Assembly (NCBI GenBank): GCA_035632095.1
Contig: DASQHM010000220.1
Coordinates: 1 to 48,915 of the forward strand
From: DASQHM01 sp035632095
GTDB taxonomy: Bacteria > Pseudomonadota > Alphaproteobacteria > Ferrovibrionales > Ferrovibrionaceae
Length of the DNA stretch: 48,915 nucleotides
Direction: 5' to 3'
Position 1 is the stretch's first letter. Each line of letters begins with the position of its first letter. Below are positions 8,826-16,351 of the stretch, piece by piece. The translations under genes were made by a program, and so were the position numbers. The notes below the pieces were generated by a model, which saw only the letters and a program-made list of their open reading frames with translations, was not told the origin of the DNA and searched no databases.

Positions 8826-9605
8826 TCAATAGGTCCCGGGATACGCACCGCCGTCAATCAGCCAGTTCTGCCCGGTGATATAGCCAGCATGCATCGAGCA
8901 AAGAAAGGCGCAAGCCGCGCCGAATTCGTCGGCCGTGCCGAAGCGCCCGGCGGGAATCGAGGCGGCGCGGGTCGCGGCTTCCTGATCGGGCGCTCGTCCC
9001 GCCGCCTTGGCCATGGCGCCGATGGTGTTTCGCAGCCGATCGGTATCCATGGAGCCGGGCAGCAGACTGTTGATCGTAACGCCGCTCCGCACCGTCTTGC
9101 GCGCGATGCCGGCGACGAACCCGGTCAAGCCGGACCGCGCGCCGTTGGAGAGGCCGAGGATGTCGATCGGCGCTTTTACCGAACTGGACGTGATGTTCAC
9201 GATGCGGCCGAAGCCGCGTTTCATCATCCCGTCCACGGTCGCTTTGATGAGTTCGATCGGCGTCAGCATGTTGGCATCGACCGCCTTGATCCAATGATCG
9301 CGGGTCCAGTCGCGAAAGTCGCCGGGCGGCGGCCCGCCGGCGTTGTTCACCAGAATGTCCGGATCGGGACATGCGGCCAGCGCCTTGGCGCGACCCTCCG
9401 GCGTGGTGATGTCGCCGACGACAAGGGTGACCTTGCCGCCGCCGAGTTTCTTGAGTTCGGCGGCCGTCGCCTCCAACGCCTCGGCGCCCCGCGCTGTGAT
9501 GACGACATTGACCCCTTCGCGCACCAGCGCCTTGGCGCAGCCCTTGCCGAGGCCCTTGCTGGCCGCGCACACGATCGCCGACTTGCCTGCAATTCCCAAG
9601 TCCAT
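8826..9605 (-). CDS. SDR family protein with altered catalytic tetrad (FabG-like)
   Basis: 259 residues with a Rossmann fold. The dinucleotide-binding glycine motif is CAASKGLGKG (residues 13-22), a variant of TGxxxGxG; NNAG (87-90) and the strand with IVNITSSS are present. The usual YxxxK active-site motif is replaced by SNGAR at 153-157 (Ser for Tyr, Arg for Lys). This fits the described beta-ketoacyl-ACP reductase-like subgroup that lacks a perfect tetrad. It may be a dehydrogenase with altered chemistry or a non-catalytic binder. The start ATG lies 2 nt after the hdaA stop, with GGAGGG upstream, placing it in the same operon. Confidence 0.92.
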   Translation of the reverse strand: MDLGIAGKSAIVCAASKGLGKGCAKALVREGVNVVITARGAEALEATAAELKKLGGGKVTLVVGDITTPEGRAKALAACPDPDILVNNAGGPPPGDFRDWTRDHWIKAVDANMLTPIELIKATVDGMMKRGFGRIVNITSSSVKAPIDILGLSNGARSGLTGFVAGIARKTVRSGVTINSLLPGSMDTDRLRNTIGAMAKAAGRAPDQEAATRAASIPAGRFGTADEFGAACAFLCSMHAGYITGQNWLIDGGAYPGTY

Positions 9606-9607
9606 GA

Positions 9608-10288
9608 TCAACCCTCCGTCTCTTTCGCCGCTTGATCCTGCAACACTTGGCGGACCAGCGGAACCGTGATGTTGCCGCGCCGCGCCAGCGACGCCGCGTC
9701 GATGGCCGCCACGGCGGCGCGGACGGCCGCAAACGACCGCTCGATCCGGGTCACTAGAAATTGCACCACTTCGTCGCCGACACGGAGCTGCCGGTCGGCG
9801 AACAGCTTCACGATCACGGCCCCGATCAGGGAATCGTCCGGCGCCGCGATGCTGACCGCCGGAACGGCGTTTAGCCGCGAGCGAAGGTCGGCGAGAGCGA
9901 CGGTCCACCGGGCCGGCGCCGAGCGCGACGTCAGCAGCATATGCCGGCGGCGCTCGGCGATCATGTTGTAGAGATGGAACAGCGCCCGTTCGTCCACGCC
10001 CCGGTCGGCGTCTTCGAGCACCACGGCGCCGTCGGCGAGCCGCGGCACGTCGCGCTCCGCCAATCGCGCGGCATCGATGATCGCCGCACCCGATCGGGCG
10101 CGCCAAACCGAGGCTAGATGCGTCTTGCCGCATCCTGCCGGCCCGAAGATCGCCAGTGCGGGTCCGGGCCACTCCGGCCATAGGTCGATCCAAGCCACCG
10201 CATCGCTGTTGCATTGGGCGACGAGGAAATCGTCGCGCCCCATGGCCGGGCGGTGGCCGAGATCCAACGGGAGCTGGCGCGGGGTCAC
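9608..10288 (-). CDS. hdaA: DnaA-homologous regulator HdaA (replication initiation control)
   Basis: 226-residue DnaA-like AAA+ protein without the DNA-binding domain IV. Known Hda proteins bind the sliding clamp and stimulate hydrolysis of DnaA-bound ATP, preventing re-initiation. The clamp-binding motif is visible at the extreme N-terminus (QLPLDL, residues 5-10). The Walker A motif is GPAGCGKT (49-56) and the Walker B region is VVLEDADR. The start is GTG 10288, overlapping the stop of the AI-2E gene in a GTGA; this leaves the clamp motif just inside the protein, as in homologues. The frame is open further upstream, but that part is antisense-like shadow within the AI-2E gene. Confidence 0.93.
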   Translation of the reverse strand: MTPRQLPLDLGHRPAMGRDDFLVAQCNSDAVAWIDLWPEWPGPALAIFGPAGCGKTHLASVWRARSGAAIIDAARLAERDVPRLADGAVVLEDADRGVDERALFHLYNMIAERRRHMLLTSRSAPARWTVALADLRSRLNAVPAVSIAAPDDSLIGAVIVKLFADRQLRVGDEVVQFLVTRIERSFAAVRAAVAAIDAASLARRGNITVPLVRQVLQDQAAKETEG

Positions 10289-11361
10289 GCCGAACCCGGC
10301 GGGCCGCGTCCGAGGTAGATCGGGCTGGCGAGGTAGCGTCGAACGGCGAAGCGCACCAGGACGCCGATGACGGCGGCGGCCGGCACCGCGAGCAGCACGC
10401 CGAGGAATCCGAACAGGGTGGCGAACGCCAGCAACGAAAAGATGATCCAGACCGGGTGCAGCCCGACCTTCTCGCCGACGAGCCGTGGACTGATGATGTT
10501 GCTTTCGGCAAAATGCCCCACCGCAAATATGGCGAGCACGACGGCGATGCGCTTCCAATCCGGCCAGAACTGGACTGCCGCAATGGACATGGACGCGATC
10601 AGCCCGAAAGTGGTGCCAACGAAGGGAATGAACACCAGCGCGCCCGTGATCAAGCCGATCAAAAGACCGTATTGCAGACCGGCCGCGCTCAGCGCGATTG
10701 CGTAGTACGTGCCGAGCACGGCGCACACGATTGCCTGTCCGCGCATAAATCCCGCCAACACGTCGCTGATTTCGCGCATTTCGGCGCGAATGGTCTCGGC
10801 GTGTTCGCGCGGCAGCCAACTATCGATTCGCGCAACCAGACGATCCCAATCCCTCAGCATATAAAAGGCAACGATGGGCGTGATCACGAGAAGCAAGACC
10901 ACATGAATGAACGCGAGACCGCCGCCCAGGATCCTTTGCAGCACGTTCGTGACGGCTCCGGCCGCACGATCGGCCGATCCCGCGACAGCCCCCTTCACTT
11001 CGCCGACGACATCGATGTGCAGCATCTCCAGGAAGCTTCCGATGACCGGCAGCAGTTCCTCGCGCCCACGCTCGATCAAATCCGGAACGCGGTTTACCAG
11101 TCCGGCGACCTGCCGCTCGACCACGGGCGCCAGGAGAACGATGGCGAGCGCGAGCAAGCCGAAGAAGACCAAGACGACAATCGAGGTCGAAAGCGTCCGC
11201 GACAAGCCGCGCGCTTCCATTCGATCGGCCACCGGATCGAGCAGGTAGGCGATGCCGAACCCGGCCACGAACGGCAACATTATGCCGCGCAGCAAATAGA
11301 GCAAGATCGCCAGCGCCAGCGCACCGAGCAGCCAGAATACGATCTGGGCGCGCCCGCTCAC
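10285..11361 (-). CDS. AI-2E/PerM family membrane transporter
   Basis: 358-residue integral membrane protein with about eight membrane segments. An N-terminal pair (QIVFWLLGALALAILLYLL, then the MLPFVAGFGIAYLLDPVAD segment), a large amphipathic domain (about 75-140) and a C-terminal bundle with VFIPFVGTTFGLIA and ESNIISPRLVGEKVGLHP are the hallmarks of the AI-2E (UPF0118/PerM) family. Substrates in this family vary (autoinducer-2 export, Na+/H+ exchange in some); none can be assigned. In alphaproteobacteria it commonly precedes hdaA. The start is GTG 11361, sharing GTGA with the stop of the phosphatidyltransferase gene. Confidence 0.93.
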   Translation of the reverse strand: MSGRAQIVFWLLGALALAILLYLLRGIMLPFVAGFGIAYLLDPVADRMEARGLSRTLSTSIVVLVFFGLLALAIVLLAPVVERQVAGLVNRVPDLIERGREELLPVIGSFLEMLHIDVVGEVKGAVAGSADRAAGAVTNVLQRILGGGLAFIHVVLLLVITPIVAFYMLRDWDRLVARIDSWLPREHAETIRAEMREISDVLAGFMRGQAIVCAVLGTYYAIALSAAGLQYGLLIGLITGALVFIPFVGTTFGLIASMSIAAVQFWPDWKRIAVVLAIFAVGHFAESNIISPRLVGEKVGLHPVWIIFSLLAFATLFGFLGVLLAVPAAAVIGVLVRFAVRRYLASPIYLGRGPPGSA

Positions 11362-11912
11362 GTGGCCGCCCCGCCGGCGCTACCCGCACCCTGGCCGCGG
11401 GCCCAGTGCACGAGGTAGCTGGCGCCGGACAGAACCGTGGTGGCGCCCGTGCCCCAAATCAGGAGGATCACGACCAGATCCGGCACGTGGCCGACGGCCA
11501 GGCGGGCAAGCACCACCGCCGCCAGAATGATTTGCGCCGTCGTGTTGGCCTTGCTGATCAGCAGCGGTTCGATCTTGATGTGCGCCGACATGGCGAAGGT
11601 GAGCAGCGCGCCGCCCACGATCAGCACGTCGCGCGACACCACGAGAATCACCAGCCAGGCCGGGATCTCGCCGCGCACGCCCAAGGTAACGAAAATGCTG
11701 ACGAGCAACGCCTTGTCGGCCAGAGGATCGAGAAACCGGCCGAGGTCCGTGCGCAAATCGAACCGTTTGGCGATGAAACCATCGACCGCATCGGATGCGC
11801 CGGCGAGCAGAAATACGGCGAAAGCGAACTGCCATTCCGATTGCAGAATGAGCCAGATGGCAAGCGGCACCGAAAGCAGCCGCCCGAGCGTAATGAGATT
11901 GGGCAGGTTCAC
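11358..11912 (-). CDS. CDP-alcohol phosphatidyltransferase (PgsA-like)
   Basis: 184-residue membrane enzyme, probably transferring a phosphatidyl group from CDP-diacylglycerol to an alcohol such as glycerol-3-phosphate. The family motif is complete: Asp41, Asp44, Gly45, Ala48, Gly58, Asp62 and Asp66, except that the usual Arg after Ala is Lys49. It opens with NLPNLITLGRLLSVPL, typical of PgsA-type enzymes, and has about five to six membrane segments. The GTG start at 11912 overlaps the DUF2066 stop in a GTGA. The exact head group cannot be read from sequence; a main pgsA probably exists elsewhere because this copy is in the DUF2066-AI-2E-hdaA operon. Confidence 0.9.
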   Translation of the reverse strand: MNLPNLITLGRLLSVPLAIWLILQSEWQFAFAVFLLAGASDAVDGFIAKRFDLRTDLGRFLDPLADKALLVSIFVTLGVRGEIPAWLVILVVSRDVLIVGGALLTFAMSAHIKIEPLLISKANTTAQIILAAVVLARLAVGHVPDLVVILLIWGTGATTVLSGASYLVHWARGQGAGSAGGAAT

Positions 11913-13036
11913 TGGGCCGCCGGCGCCGTGACCGGAGTTCTGGGTCGCCCGGCCAGGCCGAGATCCCAACCATTGTCGCGCTGGCGCAAGACCAGTTCGA
12001 CTTGCGCCAAAGCCAGCACGAGGCGGGCGGGATCGCCGTAATAGCTCAGCGTGAGTTCGGCATCGCTCCGCGTCAGAGAGCGAATCTCCACGGATTGCAC
12101 CTCATTCGCGCGATCGAGGCGCTTGCGCACATCGAGCCAGTCCTGCACGCCGGTCAGCGGCACGCTCACATCGAGGGTCACCTTCGTGTCGCTCCGCAGA
12201 ATAGTCTGGCGCTTCCATTCTTCCTCGAACTTGGTGACGATTGATTGCACGGCCTGGACCATGAGGTCGGGAGTTGGCGTGCCGGAATAGCTTTCGACGA
12301 TGGTTTGAGGCAGGCCGGCGCCGTATCGGGTCAGCGTCACCTGCACTGCCGTCGCGCCCGGGTTGGCGTCCGCCACCAGGACGCTGCCTGCCCCGTAGCG
12401 CCGCGCCAACGGATCGAGCCGGCCGAGATCGCCGGACAGGGCCTGCTCGGCCGAAATGGCGTTCTGATCGCTGTCATCGCCCTTAGGCTGCACCAAGGGC
12501 GCCAGCGCGTCGCTCGCATCCACCTTGGCCCAGGCGTCGCGCCAGGGGTTGGCGCCTTGGAAGAGCACTGGCAGACCGCCGGCCCGCACGATCGGCAGGA
12601 CCAGGGTCGGCCTGGCCAGCGTGTCCGTGAAGGGTACGCCCGAACTGCGCAGCAGCGCGCGGATCTGCTCGCGCTTGAACACGACGGTCAGTTTGGCGAT
12701 GTAGCGTGTGGCAGAGGTGCGCTCATCATTGACCTCGAAGCCCTGCACCAGATCGAGGAGCGCCGGATCGTCGACCTTTGGCAACCGCGGCCAATCCGAG
12801 ATCAAAGTCATGCGTTGCAGAAGCGACTGGATCGCGTCGCGCTGACCTTGCGCCAGCGCCGACACCCGCGCGGTCGACGCGCTGTCGGCGGTGGCATCCA
12901 CAGGCACGCCGACGACCGTGAACGGCTCGGCGGCGTACGCCACGACCAGCGGCGCGCCTACGCCGCCGACATATAGCAGGGCAACGAGCAGCACCAACGC
13001 CGCCGGGCGGACGAGACCACCAAGTCCCAGGCTCAT
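11909..13036 (-). CDS. DUF2066 domain protein, exported
   Basis: 375 residues. An N-terminal signal or anchor segment (VRPAALVLLVALLYVGGVGAP) is followed by a long periplasmic part containing VVGVPVDATADSASTAR and IQSLLQRMT, the opening of the DUF2066 family. The function is unknown. The family is conserved in alphaproteobacteria between purM and the phosphatidyltransferase/AI-2E/hdaA genes, as here. The start ATG at 13036 gives a sensible signal peptide; the frame extends upstream into the purM 5' end, but that part is antisense to purM and rejected. First gene of the coupled operon, divergent from purM with 54 bp between start codons. Confidence 0.88.
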   Translation of the reverse strand: MSLGLGGLVRPAALVLLVALLYVGGVGAPLVVAYAAEPFTVVGVPVDATADSASTARVSALAQGQRDAIQSLLQRMTLISDWPRLPKVDDPALLDLVQGFEVNDERTSATRYIAKLTVVFKREQIRALLRSSGVPFTDTLARPTLVLPIVRAGGLPVLFQGANPWRDAWAKVDASDALAPLVQPKGDDSDQNAISAEQALSGDLGRLDPLARRYGAGSVLVADANPGATAVQVTLTRYGAGLPQTIVESYSGTPTPDLMVQAVQSIVTKFEEEWKRQTILRSDTKVTLDVSVPLTGVQDWLDVRKRLDRANEVQSVEIRSLTRSDAELTLSYYGDPARLVLALAQVELVLRQRDNGWDLGLAGRPRTPVTAPAAQ

Positions 13037-13090
13037 TGCATTGCCGACCAAATTCAGTATGTTTCGTCCCGCCGGATCGACGCGCCTCCC

Positions 13091-14233
13091 GTGACGCGCG
13101 GTCTTTGCAGCAGCCGGCATTCTAGCAGCGGGGCGACCATAAACAACGGTAAGAGCAAACAGGGCAGCGGCCAGACGTATCGAGGCGCGGGCGTCGACAT
13201 CGATGCCGGCGATGCGCTGGTCGAAGCGATCAAGCCGTTGGCGGCGGCGACGCGGCGCAAGGGTGCGGATGCGGCGCTCGGGGGATTTGGTGCGCTCTTC
13301 GATCTGAAGGCGGCCGGCTTCAAGGATCCGGTTCTCGTCGCATCGACGGACGGGGTCGGCACCAAGCTTAAAGTCGCTATCGAGGCCGGTGTCCACGACA
13401 CGGTTGGCATCGACCTGGTTGCCATGTGCGTCAACGACATCGTAGTGCAGGGTGCGGCGCCCCTATTCTTCCTCGACTACTTCGCCACGGCAAAGCTCGA
13501 CGTGATGCTCGGCAAAGCGGTGATCGCCGGAATTGCGGAGGGCTGCAAGCAGGCCGGCTGCGCCCTGATCGGCGGCGAAACCGCCGAGATGCCGGGTATG
13601 TACGCCGCCGGCGACTACGACCTCGCAGGCTTTGCCGTCGGCGCCGCCGAGCGCGGCACCCTGATCACGGGCGAAAACGTGGTGCCGGGCGACGTCGTGC
13701 TCGGATTGGCCGCAAGCGGCGTTCACTCCAACGGATTTTCACTGGTCCGGAAGCTCGTGCGCGACGCCGGTTTGGACTATGCCGCGCCGGCGCCGTTCGA
13801 CAAAAACCGGAAACTCGGTCCGGCGCTGCTGACGCCGACGCGAATCTATGTGCGGAGCTGCCTGGCCGCGATCGCGACCGGTGACGTCAAAGCATTGGCG
13901 CACATCACGGGCGGCGGCTTGATCGAGAACATTCCGCGCGTGCTGCCGTCCGGAACGGTTGTCGAGCTTGATGCGCGAACCTGGTCCCGGCCGCCGGTGT
14001 TCCATTGGATGCAGCGCGCGGGCGGAATCGCCGACCTGGAAATGGCGCGCACGTTCAATTGCGGCATCGGCATGGTCGCGATCGTGGCACCGGATCGCGC
14101 GGAGGCCGTCGCTGATATCTTGCGCCGGCACGGCGAGACCGTCTCGGCGATCGGACGCATTTCGGCCGCCGCCGACAAGGCGGCGGAGGCGCGCGTCGGT
14201 CTCATGCACATGGAGGCGGCGTGGCGCGGCTGA
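13091..14233 (+). CDS. purM: Phosphoribosylformylglycinamidine cyclo-ligase
   Basis: Fifth step of de novo purine synthesis: ATP-dependent ring closure of FGAM to AIR. 380 residues; relatives are near 350, so the N-terminus (MTRGLCSSRHSSSG...) is about 20-25 residues longer, before YRGAGVDIDAGDALVE. Diagnostic segments include VASTDGVGTKLKVA, DLVAMCVNDI, IGGETAEMPGMY and HITGGGLIENIPRVLP. The only usable start codon upstream of the conserved part is GTG 13091, with no Shine-Dalgarno sequence, so it may be leaderless or weakly initiated. The stop overlaps purN by 13 nt. Confidence 0.96.
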   Translation: MTRGLCSSRHSSSGATINNGKSKQGSGQTYRGAGVDIDAGDALVEAIKPLAAATRRKGADAALGGFGALFDLKAAGFKDPVLVASTDGVGTKLKVAIEAGVHDTVGIDLVAMCVNDIVVQGAAPLFFLDYFATAKLDVMLGKAVIAGIAEGCKQAGCALIGGETAEMPGMYAAGDYDLAGFAVGAAERGTLITGENVVPGDVVLGLAASGVHSNGFSLVRKLVRDAGLDYAAPAPFDKNRKLGPALLTPTRIYVRSCLAAIATGDVKALAHITGGGLIENIPRVLPSGTVVELDARTWSRPPVFHWMQRAGGIADLEMARTFNCGIGMVAIVAPDRAEAVADILRRHGETVSAIGRISAAADKAAEARVGLMHMEAAWRG

Positions 14234-14868
14234 AGGTCGGCGTGCTGATCTCCGGGCGCGGCACCAATCTCGGCGCCCTTATCGACGCATGCGCCGATCC
14301 GACGTTTCCGGCCGAGATCGCGCTGGTGCTCTCGAACAAGGGCGACGCCAAGGGGCTGGCGCGGGCCCGGGGCGCCGGCCTCAAAGTTGCCGTGATCGAT
14401 CACCGTGGCAAGGCGCGGGAAAGTTTCGATGCGGAGGTCGACGCTGCCTTGCGGGCCGCGGGCGTGGAGTTCATCTGCCTTGCCGGCTTCATGCGGCTGT
14501 TCACGGCGGCGTTTGTCGAGCGCTGGTACAATCGAATCCTGAATATCCACCCCTCGCTCCTGCCGTCGTTCAAGGGGCTGCACGTGCACGAGCAGACGCT
14601 CGCCGCCGGCGTGCGCATCGGCGGCTGCACGGTGCACGTGCTGCGCTTCGCGATGGATACGGGGCCAATCGTGGTGCAGGCCGCCGTGCCGGTTCTGGAC
14701 GGCGATACGCCGGAAAGCCTGGCGGATCGCATTCTTGCGGCGGAGCACAAGATCTATCCGCTGGCCTTGCGGCTCTTCGCCGAAGGCCGCGCCCGGGTCG
14801 AGGGGGATCATGTCCGTATTTCGGGCAGTTACGAGCCAGAGGGGGCGCTGATCAGCCCGCCCGCTTGA
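14221..14868 (+). CDS. purN: Phosphoribosylglycinamide formyltransferase
   Basis: Third step of de novo purine synthesis: formyl transfer from 10-formyl-THF to GAR. 215 residues, the usual size. The phosphate-binding loop is LISGRGTNLGAL (residues 9-20). The catalytic triad is visible as Asn108 and His110 in ILNIHPSLLPSFKG and Asp146 in AMDTGPI. The start is GTG 14221, overlapping purM by 13 nt, with GGAGGC just upstream inside purM, so the two enzymes are translationally coupled. Confidence 0.97.
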   Translation: MARLKVGVLISGRGTNLGALIDACADPTFPAEIALVLSNKGDAKGLARARGAGLKVAVIDHRGKARESFDAEVDAALRAAGVEFICLAGFMRLFTAAFVERWYNRILNIHPSLLPSFKGLHVHEQTLAAGVRIGGCTVHVLRFAMDTGPIVVQAAVPVLDGDTPESLADRILAAEHKIYPLALRLFAEGRARVEGDHVRISGSYEPEGALISPPA

Positions 14869-15002
14869 GCCGCGTCGGCCGGCCGGCATTCTGCGCAAGC
14901 CGAGAAAAATCTTCGGCAACGATTTGACTTGCGAAAAGTCATTGGAGCCCAGGACACGGAAGCGCGTCGCATCGCCGTCCAGCCGCGGCTGGCAAGGCGC
15001 CG

Positions 15003-15016
15003 TTGAGCGAAATCAA
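15003..15016. promoter_or_regulatory. FixK/FNR-like box upstream of the nitroreductase gene
   Basis: TTGAGCGAAATCAA matches the FNR/FixK palindrome TTGAT-N4-ATCAA with one mismatch. Its centre (15009.5) is about 97 bp before the nitroreductase ATG. With the usual activating spacing (centre at -41.5) transcription would start near 15051, after an AT-rich TTCTAGAAAT at 15041-15050. It is the only clear signal in the 238-bp purN/nitroreductase gap. Confidence 0.6.
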
Positions 15017-15106
15017 TGCCAAACGATCGAACCGGTCCGATTCTAGAAATGGACTCGCCCGGAGAGGGCGCGCTGGTTGTCGAATCGATCCGTGCATGAG
15101 GGAGCG

Positions 15107-15766
15107 ATGATGATGACGCGACGGAAAGCCAACGCCGGAATCCTCGCCAGCGCGGCACTGGCGGCAGCGGCACCGGTCGCGGTCGCCGAGACGCTTGCGC
15201 CACGCGCTTTGCCGCCGCCGCGCAGCGAAGGCGGCAAGCCTTTGGTCGCGGCGCTCAAGCTCAGGCGTTCCATCCGCGAATACTCGGACCGGGCGCTGCC
15301 CTCCCAGGTTCTGTCCGATCTGCTGTGGGCGGCGTTCGGCATCAATCGTCCGAGCGGCGACCGCACCGCGCCCTATTGGCGCCACGTCATGGTCATGGAC
15401 ATATATCTCGCCATGGCCGACGGCGTCTGGCTCTATGAGCCGAAAGCGCACACGCTGCTGCCGCATCTGCCACGGGATATCCGCGCCGCCACCGGGCTGC
15501 AGGATTTCGTCGCCACCGCGCCGCTCAATCTCGTCTATGTCGCCCATGGCGAGCGCATGACCGACGTCGCAGCGGAAGACCGCCGCCTCTACGCGTCGGT
15601 CGACGCGGGCTTCATTGGCCAGAACGTCTATCTTTACTGCGCCTCCGAAGGGCTCGCTACGGTTTTTCGCGGCGCGGTCGATTATCCGAAGCTCACGAAG
15701 GCGCTGCAGCTCCCGGAGCAGCAATTCGTGACCTTTGCGCAGACCGTGGGCTATCCGCGCGGCTGA
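15107..15766 (+). CDS. Nitroreductase family protein with twin-arginine signal
   Basis: 219 residues. The N-terminus MMMTRRKANAGILASAALAA followed by an AVA-type cleavage site looks like a twin-arginine (Tat) signal peptide, implying export of a folded flavoprotein. The mature part carries the nitroreductase FMN-binding opening LKLRRSIREYSDRALPSQVL and LLWAAFGINRPSGDRTAPYW, and a C-terminal VGYPRG. Such proteins reduce nitro groups or quinones, or dehydrogenate peptides; the substrate is unknown. Of three consecutive ATG codons the first (15107) has GAGGGAG at good spacing. Preceded by a FixK/FNR-like box, and convergent with a flavin reductase-like gene, the stops being 3 nt apart. Confidence 0.9.
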   Translation: MMMTRRKANAGILASAALAAAAPVAVAETLAPRALPPPRSEGGKPLVAALKLRRSIREYSDRALPSQVLSDLLWAAFGINRPSGDRTAPYWRHVMVMDIYLAMADGVWLYEPKAHTLLPHLPRDIRAATGLQDFVATAPLNLVYVAHGERMTDVAAEDRRLYASVDAGFIGQNVYLYCASEGLATVFRGAVDYPKLTKALQLPEQQFVTFAQTVGYPRG

Positions 15767-15769
15767 ATC

Positions 15770-16303
15770 CTAGCGCATCCGCGATTTCAGCTTGATCGTC
15801 CTGCCGTCGACGACGAAGCGGCCGTAGCCGTGATGGTGGAGTGTCTTTGGCCGCTTCTGCGCCGGGTCGGTCCAAGCCTTGAGCACTTCAAGGACGAAGA
15901 GGTCGTAGCGGCCGACCAGCCGCGTATCCGCCACCTTGCATTCGAGATTGGCGAAGCATTCGGCCACCAGCGGCGGCGCCACGCGCTTGGACGGCAGCGG
16001 CGTCAGATTGAAGGCCGAAAATTTCTCGACATCGCGGCCGGAGCAATTGCCGATGTCGGCGACCTTCTGCGCCAGCTTCAGCGCGGGAACGGCGATCACG
16101 CATTCCCGGCTTGCCCGCAAGGCGGCAAAGCTGTGATTGGCGCTGCTGACCACGCAGGCAACGAGCGGCGGCTCGAACTCGACCATCATGTGCCAGGACA
16201 TGGTCATGACGTTGGCGCGGCCTCTACGCGCGGTGGTCAGCAGAACCACGGGGCCGGGTTCGAGCAGCTGATAGACTTTCGCAAGCGGCAGGTCTTTCAT
16301 CAT
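15770..16303 (-). CDS. Flavin reductase-like domain protein
   Basis: 177 residues of the flavin reductase-like FMN-binding split-barrel family. Seen are GPVVLLTTARRGRANVMTMS at about residues 17-36, then WHMMVEFEPPLVACVVSS and the RECVIAVPALKLAQKVADIG segment. Known members use NAD(P)H to reduce FMN for partner oxygenases or bind FMN themselves. It starts at ATG 16303 (GGAGAG upstream; a second ATG follows directly) and lies 48 nt downstream of the COG2403 gene on the same strand, so may be the last gene of that operon. Its neighbour in opposite orientation is another flavoprotein gene. Confidence 0.88.
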   Translation of the reverse strand: MMKDLPLAKVYQLLEPGPVVLLTTARRGRANVMTMSWHMMVEFEPPLVACVVSSANHSFAALRASRECVIAVPALKLAQKVADIGNCSGRDVEKFSAFNLTPLPSKRVAPPLVAECFANLECKVADTRLVGRYDLFVLEVLKAWTDPAQKRPKTLHHHGYGRFVVDGRTIKLKSRMR

Positions 16304-16351
16304 GGTCGGCTCTCCATGAGTAACCGCAATGCGATGTCAACTCGCCGCAGG

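Noticed and set aside
10156..11418. 420-codon plus-strand open frame
   Set aside because: Antisense to hdaA and the AI-2E transporter; composition is rich in Gln, Asp and Arg, as expected from reversed membrane codons.
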